A model generated the notes under the pieces. That model was not told the DNA's origin, ran no database searches, and saw only the letters and a program-made list of their open reading frames with translations. DNA of 64,000 nt, taken from contig NZ_RAPF01000004.1 of NCBI RefSeq assembly GCF_003610805.1, positions 1 to 64,000 on the forward strand, given 5' to 3'. The stretch is from Altericroceibacterium spongiae. Lineage in GTDB: Bacteria; Pseudomonadota; Alphaproteobacteria; Sphingomonadales; Sphingomonadaceae. This document shows, piece by piece, positions 51,463 through 61,406 of this stretch. Each line of letters starts with the position of its first letter. Positions within the stretch are counted from its first letter, which is position 1. A program made the position numbers and the translations under genes.

Positions 51463-52203
51463 ATGATCCGTCGCGTCCCCTATGCTGCTTTGTTGGTGGC
51501 TCTATCACCCGCCATCCTGCTGACCGCCTGTAGCGGGGGGAAGGACAGTGCAGCGGAAAAGCCTGCAGGTGACGAAGACCCGGGACTGAGCGGCGCGCTG
51601 GGCGATCAGATCACGGTCGATCCCGATCTTGTTGGCCAGAATGAAGCGGCCAATGCTGCGACGACGCGCCCGGCGAGCAATGCTTTACCGCCCGAAGCGC
51701 GCGGGGCGCAGGCTATCGCTCTGGCGCGAACCGATGCACAACAAATGGTCGGCGGGGCCAGTCGGATGAAAGTGGTTCCGCAGGCCGAAACGGTTGCAGG
51801 GCAATTGCCGGCAAGCGCCACGCTCACCGCGGCGGCACGGGCGGCAGCATCGCCTGCCGGGCAGGGCGATTGTGCGAAGAAAGCGCGCTATACGATGCAA
51901 TGGGCTGCAAAACTGCCTGAAACCTTCCCTGTCTATCCGCGCGGGTCGGTGCAGGAAGCGGCGGGAACCGATGAAGGGCGCTGTTCGCTGCGGGTGGTCA
52001 ATTTCCAGACCGCCGTGCCGCTCACCGATGTGCTGAATTTCTACTACACGCGCGCTGCCAATGCGGGTTTTTCGGCGCAGCATGTGCGCGACGGGCGCGA
52101 GGATGTGCTGGGTGGCGTCAAAGGCGCATCTTCTTATGTGGTTTATGCCCGCAAGCTGGAAGGCGGGACGACCGAAGTGGATCTGATTACCAGCGGCGGC
52201 TGA
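51463..52203 (+). CDS. Hypothetical lipoprotein
   Basis: A 246-aa exported protein with signal and lipobox LLTAC at residue 23. The middle (30-130) is low-complexity Ala/Pro/Asp. A compact C-terminal domain (about 135-246) has two Cys (GDCAKKARYTMQWAAKLPE and EGRCSLRVVNF) that may form a disulfide, and VPLTDVLNFYYTRAANAGF, a strand-helix pattern seen in envelope lipoproteins of related bacteria. Function unknown. Confidence 0.75.
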   Translation: MIRRVPYAALLVALSPAILLTACSGGKDSAAEKPAGDEDPGLSGALGDQITVDPDLVGQNEAANAATTRPASNALPPEARGAQAIALARTDAQQMVGGASRMKVVPQAETVAGQLPASATLTAAARAAASPAGQGDCAKKARYTMQWAAKLPETFPVYPRGSVQEAAGTDEGRCSLRVVNFQTAVPLTDVLNFYYTRAANAGFSAQHVRDGREDVLGGVKGASSYVVYARKLEGGTTEVDLITSGG

Positions 52204-52229
52204 CTTGCTGATCTTTCCACATCGCGCTC

Positions 52230-53162
52230 TCAGGCATTGCCAACGACGAAACAGGCCGCTGCGAGCAGTAAGCCAGCCATTCGGTTGGAGCGGAAGCGGG
52301 CGAGCGGATTATGCCCGTCGGAAGGATCGAGTGTCGCTGCCTGCCACAGCAGATGCAAGGCCACGGGCAGCAGCGTGAGCAGGGCCAGCCAGTCAGGGCG
52401 CAGCAGCCAGAAGCTCAGGGCCCAGCAACCCAGCGCCGCACCATAAAGCACGAAAATACCCGGCTTCACCGCATTACCCAGCCGCCGGGCGCTCGATTTG
52501 ATCCCCACCAGCGCATCGTCTTCGCGATCCTGCAGGGCGTAGATCGTGTCATAGCCGATGCACCAGAAGAAAGCGCCGGCATAAAGCGCGACCATGGTAG
52601 GCAAATGATCCGAACGCATGGCGACCCAGCCGGTTGGTGCCCCCCATGTGAAGACCAGGCCGAGCCAGGCCTGCGGCCACCAGGTGATCCGCTTCATAAA
52701 AGGATAGGCTGCAACCAGCACCAGGCTGCCCAGCGCGACGATCTGCGCGACCGGGCGCAATTGCAGCAGCACGATCAGCCCCACGCCGCATAGGATCAGC
52801 AGCCAGAGCCAGGCCGCTTTCTTGCTGACCCGGCCGCTTGCCACCGGACGCTCTGCCGTGCGCGCGACCTTACGGTCGAGATCGGCATCGACGATGTCAT
52901 TATAAACGCAGCCGGCTGAGCGCATCGCGACCGAACCGAGAAACATCCACGCAATCAGCCCCGGCTGCCAGCCCGTACCGGCGAGCCACACACCCCAGGC
53001 ACAGGGCCAGAACAGCAGCCACCAGCCGATCGGGCGGTCGAACCGGCCGAGCATGGCATAATCGCGTAAAGGCTGAGGCAGTCTTGCGACGAGCCCGCGA
53101 TGTTCGCTGTCGGGGACAATATTATCTGCGGTACTGGCCGGGCTGGCATCATGCGTTGTCAT
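52230..53162 (-). CDS. ubiA: 4-Hydroxybenzoate polyprenyltransferase
   Basis: Attaches the polyprenyl tail to 4-hydroxybenzoate in ubiquinone synthesis. It is 310 aa with about eight membrane helices. The two Asp motifs are NDIVDADLDRKVARTAERP and DREDDALVGIKSSARRLG. ATG 53162 begins the conserved protein; the frame is open further upstream into rsmE territory. It is divergent from rsmE, with 39 bases between starts. Confidence 0.94.
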   Translation of the reverse strand: MTTHDASPASTADNIVPDSEHRGLVARLPQPLRDYAMLGRFDRPIGWWLLFWPCAWGVWLAGTGWQPGLIAWMFLGSVAMRSAGCVYNDIVDADLDRKVARTAERPVASGRVSKKAAWLWLLILCGVGLIVLLQLRPVAQIVALGSLVLVAAYPFMKRITWWPQAWLGLVFTWGAPTGWVAMRSDHLPTMVALYAGAFFWCIGYDTIYALQDREDDALVGIKSSARRLGNAVKPGIFVLYGAALGCWALSFWLLRPDWLALLTLLPVALHLLWQAATLDPSDGHNPLARFRSNRMAGLLLAAACFVVGNA

Positions 53163-53201
53163 GGCTTGCTTCCTAGCCCGGTCGCGCTCTAGGGGAAAGC
53201 C

Positions 53202-53966
53202 ATGGTTGCTACTCCCGCATGGCCCCCGCGCAGCGCGCCGCGTCTCTTTGTGAAGGGGCCGCTGGCAGTGAATGGCGACGTCCGGCTCGACGGGCAGTCC
53301 GCGCATTACCTCCTTCGCGTAATGCGGGTGAAGGAAGGCGATGCAGTGATTTTATGCGATGACGCAACCGGCGAATGGGCGGCGGAAGTCACCGCTGCCG
53401 GTAAACGGGACTGCACGCTTCGCCCGGTGGACCATCTGCGTGACCGTGAACAGGTGCCCGATTTCACCCTGTGCGCCGCGCTGCTCAAGAAAGACCGGTT
53501 CGATCTGGTGCTCGAAAAAGCAACCGAGCTGGGTGTGCGGCATATTCAGCCAGTCATCACCCGGCGTTGCGTGGCCGATAAGCTGAATATGGACCGCGCC
53601 CGCCATGCGATAACCGAAGCGGCCGAACAATGCGCCCGCACGGCGCTGCCGACATTGGCCGAGCCGGTGAAACTCGATGCGTTGCTGCGCGGATGGTCGG
53701 ACAATCGTATGCTGTTTTTTGCCGATGAAATGGGCGGTGAGCCGGTTGATAAAGTCTTTTCAACGCAATCCGGAGCGGCGGCGCTGCTGGTCGGCCCGGA
53801 AGGGGGATTCGACGATGCGGAACGCGAAGCCATTCGTTCTCTTGCCAGTGCAAAGCCCATAAGTCTGGGGCCACGTATCCTGCGGGGCGAAACCGCGACT
53901 ATTGCGGCCATTGCGCTGTGGATGGGGCTGGCGGGTGACTGGCGGCAGGAATATACGCAGACATAG
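53202..53966 (+). CDS. rsmE: 16S rRNA (uracil-1498-N3)-methyltransferase
   Basis: A 254-aa SPOUT-class methyltransferase. It has an N-terminal PUA-like part (HYLLRVMRVKEGDAVILCDD), then LVLEKATELGVRHIQPVITRRC, and the knot with LLVGPEGGFDDAEREAI and LGPRILRGETATIAAI. It lies 59 bases before gshA on the same strand. Confidence 0.93.
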   Translation: MVATPAWPPRSAPRLFVKGPLAVNGDVRLDGQSAHYLLRVMRVKEGDAVILCDDATGEWAAEVTAAGKRDCTLRPVDHLRDREQVPDFTLCAALLKKDRFDLVLEKATELGVRHIQPVITRRCVADKLNMDRARHAITEAAEQCARTALPTLAEPVKLDALLRGWSDNRMLFFADEMGGEPVDKVFSTQSGAAALLVGPEGGFDDAEREAIRSLASAKPISLGPRILRGETATIAAIALWMGLAGDWRQEYTQT

Positions 53967-54025
53967 TCAACAAAATTGGCAAATTTGCGCTGGCGTGACG
54001 AGCAAATCCTATCTAACGGCCTTTT

Positions 54026-55396
54026 ATGAGCACGCGTAAGGATTCCGTCGAAAACGATCCCGTCATTGAAAGCCGCGATCAGCTTGTGGCGCCGATGCAG
54101 GCGGGGGAGAAGCCGCGTTCCGACTGGCGGATCGGAACCGAACATGAGAAGCTCGTTTATAAGAAAAGCGACAAACATGCGCCTTCTTATGAAGAGGAAG
54201 GCGGAATTCGCGATTTGCTTTTGCAATTGCAGCAATTCGGCTGGGAGCCGGTCGAGGAAGGCGGCAAAGTTATCGCGATGAGCGGGCCGGACGGGACAGT
54301 CAGTCTCGAACCGGCGGGTCAGCTCGAATTATCGGGCGCGCCGCTGGAAAATCTCCATCAGACCTGCGCCGAAACCGGGCGTCATCTCGATCAGGTAAAG
54401 CAGATCGGCGAAGCCTGCGGTGTCGGTTTTCTGGGACTCGGCATGTGGCCGGATAAGGCGCGTGACGAACTGCCGACCATGCCCAAAGGGCGCTATGGCA
54501 TTATGAAGCGCCATATGCCCAAAGTGGGTTCGCTGGGGCTCGATATGATGCTGCGGACCTGTACGATTCAGGTCAATCTCGATTATGCGAGCGAAGCCGA
54601 CATGGTGAAAAAATTCCGTGTCGGGCTGGCGCTCCAGCCGCTTGCTACGGCGCTATTCGCCAATTCGCCTTTCACCGAAGGCCAGCCTAATGGCTATCTC
54701 TCTTATCGAAGCCATATCTGGTCGGACACCGATCCGGCGCGCACGGGTATGCTGCCTTTCGTGTTCGATGAGGATTTCGGCTATGAACGCTATGTCGATT
54801 ACATGCTCGACGTGCCGATGTATTTCGTTTTCCGCGATGGCCGGTATATCGATGCGGCGGGTCAGAGCTTCCGCGATTTCCTGAAAGGGGAACTGCCTGC
54901 TCTGCCCGGTGAAAAGCCGCGTGAAAGCGACTGGTGGGATCATCTCTCGACCGCGTTTCCCGAAGTACGCCTGAAGAGCTTTCTCGAAATGCGCGGTGCC
55001 GATGGCGGCCCCTGGAGCCGGATCTGTGCGCTGCCCGCTTTCTGGGTCGGCTTGCTCTATGAGCAATCCTCGCTCGATGCGGCATGGGATCTGGTGAAAG
55101 ACTGGGACATGGAAGAGCGTGAGGCGCTGCGTAACGCCGTGCCCGAACTCGCGCTCGATGCGCCTTTGCCCGGCGGGGGCACATTGCACGATATTGCCGG
55201 GCAAGTGCTCGATATCGCGCATAAGGGGCTGTCCGCGCGCAATTGCCTCAATGCCAGCGGCGATAATGAGACCGGTTTCCTCGAAACGCTGGGCGAGATC
55301 GTCGAAAGCGGCAAGGTTCCGGCGCAGCGCCTGCTCGACAAATATCATGGCGAATGGACCGGCGATGTCAGCCGGATCTATAAATACAGCTTCTGA
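54026..55396 (+). CDS. gshA: Glutamate-cysteine ligase (plant/alphaproteobacterial type)
   Basis: Makes gamma-glutamylcysteine, the first step of glutathione synthesis. It is 456 aa. DWRIGTEHEKLVYK is the substrate/metal region, ISLEPAGQLELSGAPL appears here as VSLEPAGQLELSGAPL, and RTCTIQVNLDYASEADMV follows. This is the class III (plant-like) GshA found in alphaproteobacteria, not the E. coli type. Confidence 0.92.
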   Translation: MSTRKDSVENDPVIESRDQLVAPMQAGEKPRSDWRIGTEHEKLVYKKSDKHAPSYEEEGGIRDLLLQLQQFGWEPVEEGGKVIAMSGPDGTVSLEPAGQLELSGAPLENLHQTCAETGRHLDQVKQIGEACGVGFLGLGMWPDKARDELPTMPKGRYGIMKRHMPKVGSLGLDMMLRTCTIQVNLDYASEADMVKKFRVGLALQPLATALFANSPFTEGQPNGYLSYRSHIWSDTDPARTGMLPFVFDEDFGYERYVDYMLDVPMYFVFRDGRYIDAAGQSFRDFLKGELPALPGEKPRESDWWDHLSTAFPEVRLKSFLEMRGADGGPWSRICALPAFWVGLLYEQSSLDAAWDLVKDWDMEEREALRNAVPELALDAPLPGGGTLHDIAGQVLDIAHKGLSARNCLNASGDNETGFLETLGEIVESGKVPAQRLLDKYHGEWTGDVSRIYKYSF

Positions 55397-55420
55397 TCCC
55401 TGGGCAGACCACTTTGCCGG

Positions 55421-56827
55421 CTAAGTGCCGGATGAAGAAAGGCCTGCCCGGTGACGTGTCAGCAGGCGGGCCAGCCGGTTCAACCGGCTGGTGATCGCTC
55501 CGTGCTGCGCCATCCACTGGTGATAGGCGCGATATTTCATGTCCTCGCGCAGTAAATGCGCTTCCTCGGTTTTCGCGCGCCAGAAATAGATCGCATTGAC
55601 GCAGCCGAGAAAGAAGCAGTTGCGCACGATGTCGACCGGATTGCCGCTGGTGACGAAGAAGGGCAGAACCGACCCCCACCAGAAAAGGTTTTTCGACAGA
55701 TAGGCCGGATGGCGGGAAAAGGCGTAAGGCCCGTTAGTGATGACCCCGCGATAGGTCAGATTGGAAAAGCGAATGCCGAAAGCCACCGTGGCCCAGGCAT
55801 AAATGGCGGTGAGAAGGCCGAGGCCGCCGGCCCATATCCAGGCAAGGGCGGTGTGATTGTGCAGCCAGAAACCCCAGTCTGCCGTATTCACTTCATAGGC
55901 AATCGCTCCGCCGGGTCCGAGCAGACCGTTGACGAAAGGCGGGTAGCACAACAGCGCGGCAAGCCAGCCGGCAACGAAAGGATTGCCGCTGCGAATATGC
56001 GCATCGAGCGGACGCAGGGTCAGAAGATAACCGACAGTGCCGATCTGCACATCGATGACGAAAAGAAGCTGGAACAGCGTTTGCCCGAAACGCACCGGGT
56101 GGCCCCAGATTTCGCTGAGCGGGACATTGACGATAAAGGCGAAACCGGGCGGCAGGATCGAGATCATGAAGGCGCCGAAAAAGCCCTTGATGATCCATGC
56201 TCGCGAGTGCTTTGCCACCTGTGCCCGATCCCATGGCTCGCGACCGATCAGCATGGCGCCGAAATGCCAGCTATGATCGCGCGGTTCGATCGTCACCCGG
56301 TCGAGCCACAGGACATAAGGAATCGACAGGAGAAAAAGCGGGATAGCTGCCGTCGCGAGTACGTCCATCGCGAAGAGATATTGTCCCTGCCAGTACCACC
56401 GCGCGAGGCAATAGAGCATACCGATAACCGCCCAGGTGGCCCACAGCCCGGCGAGCTTGGTCACGGAAATCTCGGCAATAGCGGAAAGCGGGCGCGGATT
56501 GTTCCAGTCTATTCCGGTAGACGGGCGGCGATGGACTTTTTCGATCAGCACCGACCATAAACCCATGGCGAGACCGGCCAGCGCCATAGCCGTGAGAGCG
56601 GAAAGCGGGCCGTTCATCGGCCGATGCGGCCCGCTCAGTGCCAGAGCATCGGCAATATGCGGCCAGGCGCGGCACACAACGATCCAGCCCAGTAAGGTGG
56701 TAAGACCGGCACATCCGACCGCCCATGACACGTCACTCGGCGGGCGGCTGGCGCTGGATCTGTCGTTGTTTTCGGCTGTATTTCCGGCGCCGAAAGTGTG
56801 ATCGGATGTCAAACTGCTCGCCTCCAT
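55421..56827 (-). CDS. Membrane methyltransferase, isoprenylcysteine carboxylmethyltransferase-like
   Basis: A 468-aa membrane protein with about ten helices. The C-terminal 150 residues hold the ICMT-type signature YRGVITNGPYAFSRHPAYLS (SAM-binding His-Pro) and EEAHLLREDMKYRAYHQWM. The N-terminal 300 residues are an extra membrane domain not found in the short ICMT enzymes. Since bacteria lack prenylated CAAX proteins, the substrate is probably a lipid or small molecule; this is inference. It converges with gshA. Confidence 0.75.
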   Translation of the reverse strand: MEASSLTSDHTFGAGNTAENNDRSSASRPPSDVSWAVGCAGLTTLLGWIVVCRAWPHIADALALSGPHRPMNGPLSALTAMALAGLAMGLWSVLIEKVHRRPSTGIDWNNPRPLSAIAEISVTKLAGLWATWAVIGMLYCLARWYWQGQYLFAMDVLATAAIPLFLLSIPYVLWLDRVTIEPRDHSWHFGAMLIGREPWDRAQVAKHSRAWIIKGFFGAFMISILPPGFAFIVNVPLSEIWGHPVRFGQTLFQLLFVIDVQIGTVGYLLTLRPLDAHIRSGNPFVAGWLAALLCYPPFVNGLLGPGGAIAYEVNTADWGFWLHNHTALAWIWAGGLGLLTAIYAWATVAFGIRFSNLTYRGVITNGPYAFSRHPAYLSKNLFWWGSVLPFFVTSGNPVDIVRNCFFLGCVNAIYFWRAKTEEAHLLREDMKYRAYHQWMAQHGAITSRLNRLARLLTRHRAGLSSSGT

Positions 56828-56924
56828 AGCCCCGGCGATAGACCGAAAGGGTCAGGCCGGGGATAGAGAAGAGCCGTGTGTCCGGCAATAGGACGGGAGC
56901 GGCAAAGCCGGTCCGCCCCGGCGG

Positions 56925-58283
56925 TTAACGCCAGGCGGTAATCGTCCCGCCATCGTCGAGAATATAGAGTGTTTTATTGGCCAGAACCGGGGGCAGCGAC
57001 ACGCCGTCACCCAGCTCGGTGAAACGGGTGGCAGTTCCGTTAGCGATATCCACCGTCATCACTTCGCCGCGCGAACTCGCGACCCACAGCTTGTTATTCG
57101 CCAGCACCGGACCGGTCCAGAAAATCGCATTCTTGCGCTTATCGGGATTTTTCCAGCGCTTCAGTTCGGTCATCCAGCGTATTTTGCCGCTCGACCGCGC
57201 AATCGCGAGAAGCTGAGCATGATCGGTGAGGGTGAAGATCCATTCACCGGCTACGACCGGGGTGGAAATACCCGCGATGGTCAGTTCCCAGATGCGTTGC
57301 CCGGTGACCAGCTCATAGGCTGCCATGCGGCCGCCCTGACCCAGCGCATAGACCCGGCCATTATCGATGATCGGATCGGCATCCACATCGGTCAGCGTGC
57401 CCACTTCGGTGGAAATCGAAGTGCGGGCCAGTGCATCGGACCACAGATTGCGCCCGTTTTCATAGCGATAGGCCACCAGCTCGCCAGTGCTGTAACCGGC
57501 CACAACGGTGCTTTGCCCGGCAGCCGGCGCTGCCACGCCGAACACGCCCGACTGGCCCGAAGCGCCGAAATCCTGCCAAACGCCCGAACCGTCTTTCATA
57601 TCGAGTGCAAGGATCTGATTGTCCTGCGTCATCACATAGATGGCGTTAAAAGCAACCGTCGGCGAACCGCGCAGCGGGCCGGCCGGCTGGACTTTCCAGA
57701 TTTCTTGGCCGGTCTTGGCATCCAGTGCGGCCACTTCGCCCGCCCCGTTAGTGGCGTAAACGCGGCCTTCGAAATAGCTCACGCCACCGCCGAACAGGAC
57801 TGAGCGTTTATCACCTTTGCCGGCGAAATTATGCGACCAGATCTTGTCGCCATTTTGCGCATTGAAGGCGTGGATTACGCCATCTGTGTCTTCCACGAAG
57901 AGCATGCCATTGGCAATCACCGGGGCGGCGGCCAGGCGGGCTTTGTTAGAAGACCCGGCAATTTTGGCAGTCCAGGCGCGGCTGGGTGTATCGGTGAAGG
58001 CCAGGTTGCCCGGATTATTGGCCGCATTGCCGCCCGGCTGGGACCATTCGTCATTTTCGTGCGGAGCCGGAACGACGACCGATGTGGAGGTCAGTGCAGG
58101 ATCGGGTTCGATCTGCGAGGCGATGCGGGACAGGATCGGTTCGCGCTTACCCACGGTGGGCGTGCTGGGCCGGTCCTTGCCGCCGCAGGCGGACAGGGCA
58201 AGGCTGGCACCGATCAGCGCGGGAAGGGCCAGAAAGCGCGCCGCATGGCGAGCGGGACGGCGAGTGTCGAACGGCTTCGTCAT
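56925..58283 (-). CDS. bamB: Outer-membrane assembly lipoprotein BamB
   Basis: A 452-aa beta-propeller lipoprotein of the BAM complex that folds outer-membrane proteins. The lipobox is LALSAC at about residue 33. PQQ-like propeller blades repeat the pattern GxVxAxDAxTGxxxW (EVAALDAKTGQEIWKVQ, LVAYRYENGRNLWSDA, MAAYELVTGQRIWEL). It is 11 bases downstream of the TPR gene, the usual pair. Confidence 0.9.
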   Translation of the reverse strand: MTKPFDTRRPARHAARFLALPALIGASLALSACGGKDRPSTPTVGKREPILSRIASQIEPDPALTSTSVVVPAPHENDEWSQPGGNAANNPGNLAFTDTPSRAWTAKIAGSSNKARLAAAPVIANGMLFVEDTDGVIHAFNAQNGDKIWSHNFAGKGDKRSVLFGGGVSYFEGRVYATNGAGEVAALDAKTGQEIWKVQPAGPLRGSPTVAFNAIYVMTQDNQILALDMKDGSGVWQDFGASGQSGVFGVAAPAAGQSTVVAGYSTGELVAYRYENGRNLWSDALARTSISTEVGTLTDVDADPIIDNGRVYALGQGGRMAAYELVTGQRIWELTIAGISTPVVAGEWIFTLTDHAQLLAIARSSGKIRWMTELKRWKNPDKRKNAIFWTGPVLANNKLWVASSRGEVMTVDIANGTATRFTELGDGVSLPPVLANKTLYILDDGGTITAWR

Positions 58284-58294
58284 TCAGCTAATTC

Positions 58295-59092
58295 CTATTG
58301 CGCCGCTGCGGCTGCGCCAGCGGGTGTATTTCCGCCTTCTTCGCGCAATTGCTGCAGGGTTTCATCTACATCTTCCACCGCATCATAGCCGAGCATGCCG
58401 GCCATCTGACGGGTCCGCGAACGCAGGCCCTGCGGGGCGTTTTCATCCTTGGCGATGGAAGCGAAAAGCGGTCCGGCAAGGTCTTTCTTGCCCTGTTCGA
58501 GATAGGCCATACCGACCAGTTCCGCAGCGCTGCCGAACCAGGCTTCGCCCGGTACGGCCAGTGGCTTCAGCCGGTCGATCACCTGCTGCGGCTTCATATC
58601 GTCGAATGTGATGCTGACCGAACGAATCGTCGCGAGATTGCGGTAGATTTCCGGCAGGCTGTCATCGGCAGCCATCGCGTCGAACAGCTTGGCCGCCTCT
58701 GCGGGTTTGTCCTGCTGCATGGCGATCCCGGCGCGCAGCATGTCGGCTGCGGCCGTCATGCCTTTGCTGCTGTCTTGCGACAAGGGCGTCAGCGTTTCGT
58801 CCGCTTCATCGAGATTATTCGCATCGATATTGTCGAGCGCTTTCACCAATTGTTCGGAATCGGCTTCCAGCCCGCCTTCCTGATGTGAATCCCACCATAG
58901 CCAGCCGCCGAAGCCCAGCAGGGCAACGACGATAATGACGATGATGGGCAGGCCATATTTGCGGCCGATATCGGCCATCTGATCCTGCCGGACAGCCTCG
59001 TCCACTTCGCGCATGAGCACTTCATGCTCTGCTGCCTGACGATTGGCTGCCTTATCGGCCGGGTCCTGATTGCGATTGGGTCTGAGAGCCAC
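58295..59092 (-). CDS. YfgM-like TPR membrane protein
   Basis: A 265-aa protein. The cytoplasmic N-terminus is charged, one helix follows (LPIIVIIVVALLGFGGWLWW), and a periplasmic TPR_21-type domain has repeated helix pairs (AADMLRAGIAMQQDKPAEAA, GMAYLEQGKKDLAG). Homologues next to bamB act as ancillary factors of the Sec translocon and periplasmic folding. The C-terminus is Ala-rich. Confidence 0.85.
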   Translation of the reverse strand: MALRPNRNQDPADKAANRQAAEHEVLMREVDEAVRQDQMADIGRKYGLPIIVIIVVALLGFGGWLWWDSHQEGGLEADSEQLVKALDNIDANNLDEADETLTPLSQDSSKGMTAAADMLRAGIAMQQDKPAEAAKLFDAMAADDSLPEIYRNLATIRSVSITFDDMKPQQVIDRLKPLAVPGEAWFGSAAELVGMAYLEQGKKDLAGPLFASIAKDENAPQGLRSRTRQMAGMLGYDAVEDVDETLQQLREEGGNTPAGAAAAAQ

Positions 59093-59216
59093 GATTTAAG
59101 GCGCTTCCTTGCACGACTTGGAATGATCCGATTTCGGCGGCTGTTTAACGCATGGACCAGCCAATTCAATCAATGATTGTTCCCTGCGTTGTCTCGGGTG
59201 AATGGGCAATGAAGCA

Positions 59217-60374
59217 TTATTTGTGCTCCGAACGCAATGCGTTGCGCCCCATAAGCCCCCAATAAAGCGAGCGATAGCGCGCAATCATCTGTTTCTCGTC
59301 ATACTCCGTGCGGGCTTTTTCGCGATTGGCTTTGCCGATGGCGCCGCGGCTTTGCGGGTCCGCGGCCAGGCGCTGGAGCATTTCGGTCAGCGCGTCTTCA
59401 TCGCCCGGCGGGGTTATGCAATCCCGGTTTTCCAGCGCAACCATGTCGGCAATATCGCCCACATCGGGCGCGACAACGGGAAGCCCGGCTGCCATGGCTT
59501 CGACCACCGAGATCGGAAATTGCTCGCTTTGCGATGACAGCGCGAAAATATCGAACAGGCCGATCACCTTTTCCGGTTCGGCAATATGGCCCGGCAGATG
59601 CACCCGGTCATCCATATTCAGCCTTTCGGCTTCGGCGATGATGGCGGCTTTTTCCGGCCCCTCGCCACAGATCACCAGATGCCAGTGATCGCCGAGGCCA
59701 TCCATCGCGCGAACCAGCGCCGGGAGATTTTTGACAGCGCGCAAACCGGCAATCGTGCCGACCCAATATTCCTGATTACGTTTGACCAGACTGGGCAGCG
59801 CATCGGCTTTCGGTTTTCTGCCGAAGGGCTGGGTGGGGATACCGTTGGCGATGCGCTGGACCCGGCTGCGGGGCTGCTGCCAGATGTTAAGTGCGATATC
59901 CTCCAGCTTTCTGGAAGGCACCACCAGCGCGGCACTGCGGCCCAGCGCGATGCGGCGATAGATGTTGCGGCTGGTTTTCAGCTTCACCGCTTCATCCGCA
60001 TTGAATCCGTCTTCATGATGGACCAGCGGCGGCAACTGATAGACATCGGCAAACAGCGTATGCGCCATTACCGCATCCATAGCGCCCCAGTTATAGGTCA
60101 GAATAAGATCGTAACCGCGCATGGCGGCGGCGATCTTTTTGAGCCGTCCGGGTGTTGGCTTGCCCTTGAGCGAAGGAAATTCAGGAAACCGGCAATTGGC
60201 GACACGCGACAGGCGCGATTGTGCCCCCATCGCCGCGGGCTCCGCAGACACGATGGCATGGTCCGCGGCCGATCCGAAGGCGTTGATGAGCCGGACACAG
60301 CGCAATTCCTTCCCTCCGGCATCGAAGGTCGAATGAAGGTGAAGGAAACGCGGGCGAAGAGGTGATTTGGCCAT
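59217..60374 (-). CDS. Glycosyltransferase, GT4 family
   Basis: A 385-aa protein with two Rossmann-like domains. The C-terminal sugar-nucleotide region holds GLRAVKNLPALVRAMDGLGD, LVICGEGPEKAAI and the EX7E motif in SSQSEQFPISVVEAMAAGLP. ATG 60374 starts the conserved region (RFLHLHSTFDAGGKELR). GT4 enzymes retain the sugar's configuration. Substrates are unknown; no polysaccharide cluster surrounds it. Confidence 0.85.
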   Translation of the reverse strand: MAKSPLRPRFLHLHSTFDAGGKELRCVRLINAFGSAADHAIVSAEPAAMGAQSRLSRVANCRFPEFPSLKGKPTPGRLKKIAAAMRGYDLILTYNWGAMDAVMAHTLFADVYQLPPLVHHEDGFNADEAVKLKTSRNIYRRIALGRSAALVVPSRKLEDIALNIWQQPRSRVQRIANGIPTQPFGRKPKADALPSLVKRNQEYWVGTIAGLRAVKNLPALVRAMDGLGDHWHLVICGEGPEKAAIIAEAERLNMDDRVHLPGHIAEPEKVIGLFDIFALSSQSEQFPISVVEAMAAGLPVVAPDVGDIADMVALENRDCITPPGDEDALTEMLQRLAADPQSRGAIGKANREKARTEYDEKQMIARYRSLYWGLMGRNALRSEHK

Positions 60375-60399
60375 AAAATCCGTGAAGGGATGAAAAGTG

Positions 60400-61284
60400 T
60401 CAGCTTGTGGCAGGCGCGCTTTGAAGCGTTCTTGCCAGCAGGCGGGCAATAGCTTCCTGAGCAGCGGGTTCTGCCAGAGTGGGGGTGTGCCCGACACGCG
60501 GAACAGTGACGATCTCGGCACCGGGTATCTCGCGCGCCATACGCGCCAGCGTCGTTTCCGAAAGCAGATCCGATAATTCGCCGCGCAAAGCGAGAACGGG
60601 CCGCCCGCTCAGCGCACGATAGGCCTGCCACAGATCGATCTGCGGGCTGTCGGGCGGTGTGGCGAATGTCTCGGCGATTTTCATATCGTAATCGAAAGTG
60701 ATTCGCCCATTGCCGCTGAGGCACATCAGCCGCTTGGTGAGCGTTAGCCAGTCGGACAATTCGAAATCGGGATGTGCCGCACCGGAAATTTCCTTCAATC
60801 CCCTTGCTGCATGCATCCAGGTTGGGAAGGTTCGGCCCTGTCCGACATATTCGCTGATCCGCTCGAGCCCGGAAGCCTCGATAACCGGGCCGATATCGTT
60901 GAGAACCACACCGGCCAGCGGTTCAGGATTGCGGGCGGCCAGCATCATGGTGACGATTCCGCCGAGCGAGGTGCCGATCACCACCACTTTTTCCAGCCCG
61001 AGCTGCTGAAGCAGCGCTTCTATGTCATCGACATAGGTTTCGGGCATGTAGCTGCCCGGATCTTTGGCATAATCGCTCAGCCCCCGGCCGCGCAGGTCGG
61101 GGCAGATCACCCGCCATTCCCCGGCGAAATTATCCGCCACGGGTTCGAAATCGCGGGCATTGCGGGTCAGGCCGGGAATGCACAGAATCGGCGGGCGATC
61201 CGTGTTGCCGGGATAATCCCTGTAGGAAAGAGACAGCCCGTCAGCGCTTAGCCAGGTGCCATGGGTGAAAGTCGTTTCGCTCAT
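60400..61284 (-). CDS. Alpha/beta hydrolase
   Basis: A 294-aa protein. The oxyanion-hole region is ILCIPGLTRNARDFEPV, the nucleophile elbow VVIGTSLGGIVTMM (Ser), and the late His in VPRVGHTPTLAEP. The acid is likely the Glu in ALRGELSDLLSE or a nearby Asp. Esterases, haloperoxidase-like enzymes and lactonases share this form, so the substrate cannot be told. Start MSETTF at 61284; the frame upstream is not conserved in character. Confidence 0.87.
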   Translation of the reverse strand: MSETTFTHGTWLSADGLSLSYRDYPGNTDRPPILCIPGLTRNARDFEPVADNFAGEWRVICPDLRGRGLSDYAKDPGSYMPETYVDDIEALLQQLGLEKVVVIGTSLGGIVTMMLAARNPEPLAGVVLNDIGPVIEASGLERISEYVGQGRTFPTWMHAARGLKEISGAAHPDFELSDWLTLTKRLMCLSGNGRITFDYDMKIAETFATPPDSPQIDLWQAYRALSGRPVLALRGELSDLLSETTLARMAREIPGAEIVTVPRVGHTPTLAEPAAQEAIARLLARTLQSAPATS

Positions 61285-61406
61285 GCGGTCGTGAATCTTG
61301 TGCGGCCTCTTTATTTGCGTTCGAAGCAGGAAGCGAAAGCGCGAATCACCCGCTTTTCCCTGCCGCCTGCCTTGCACTGTCTGCGCTAGCACCCCACTAA
61401 TGCCAT

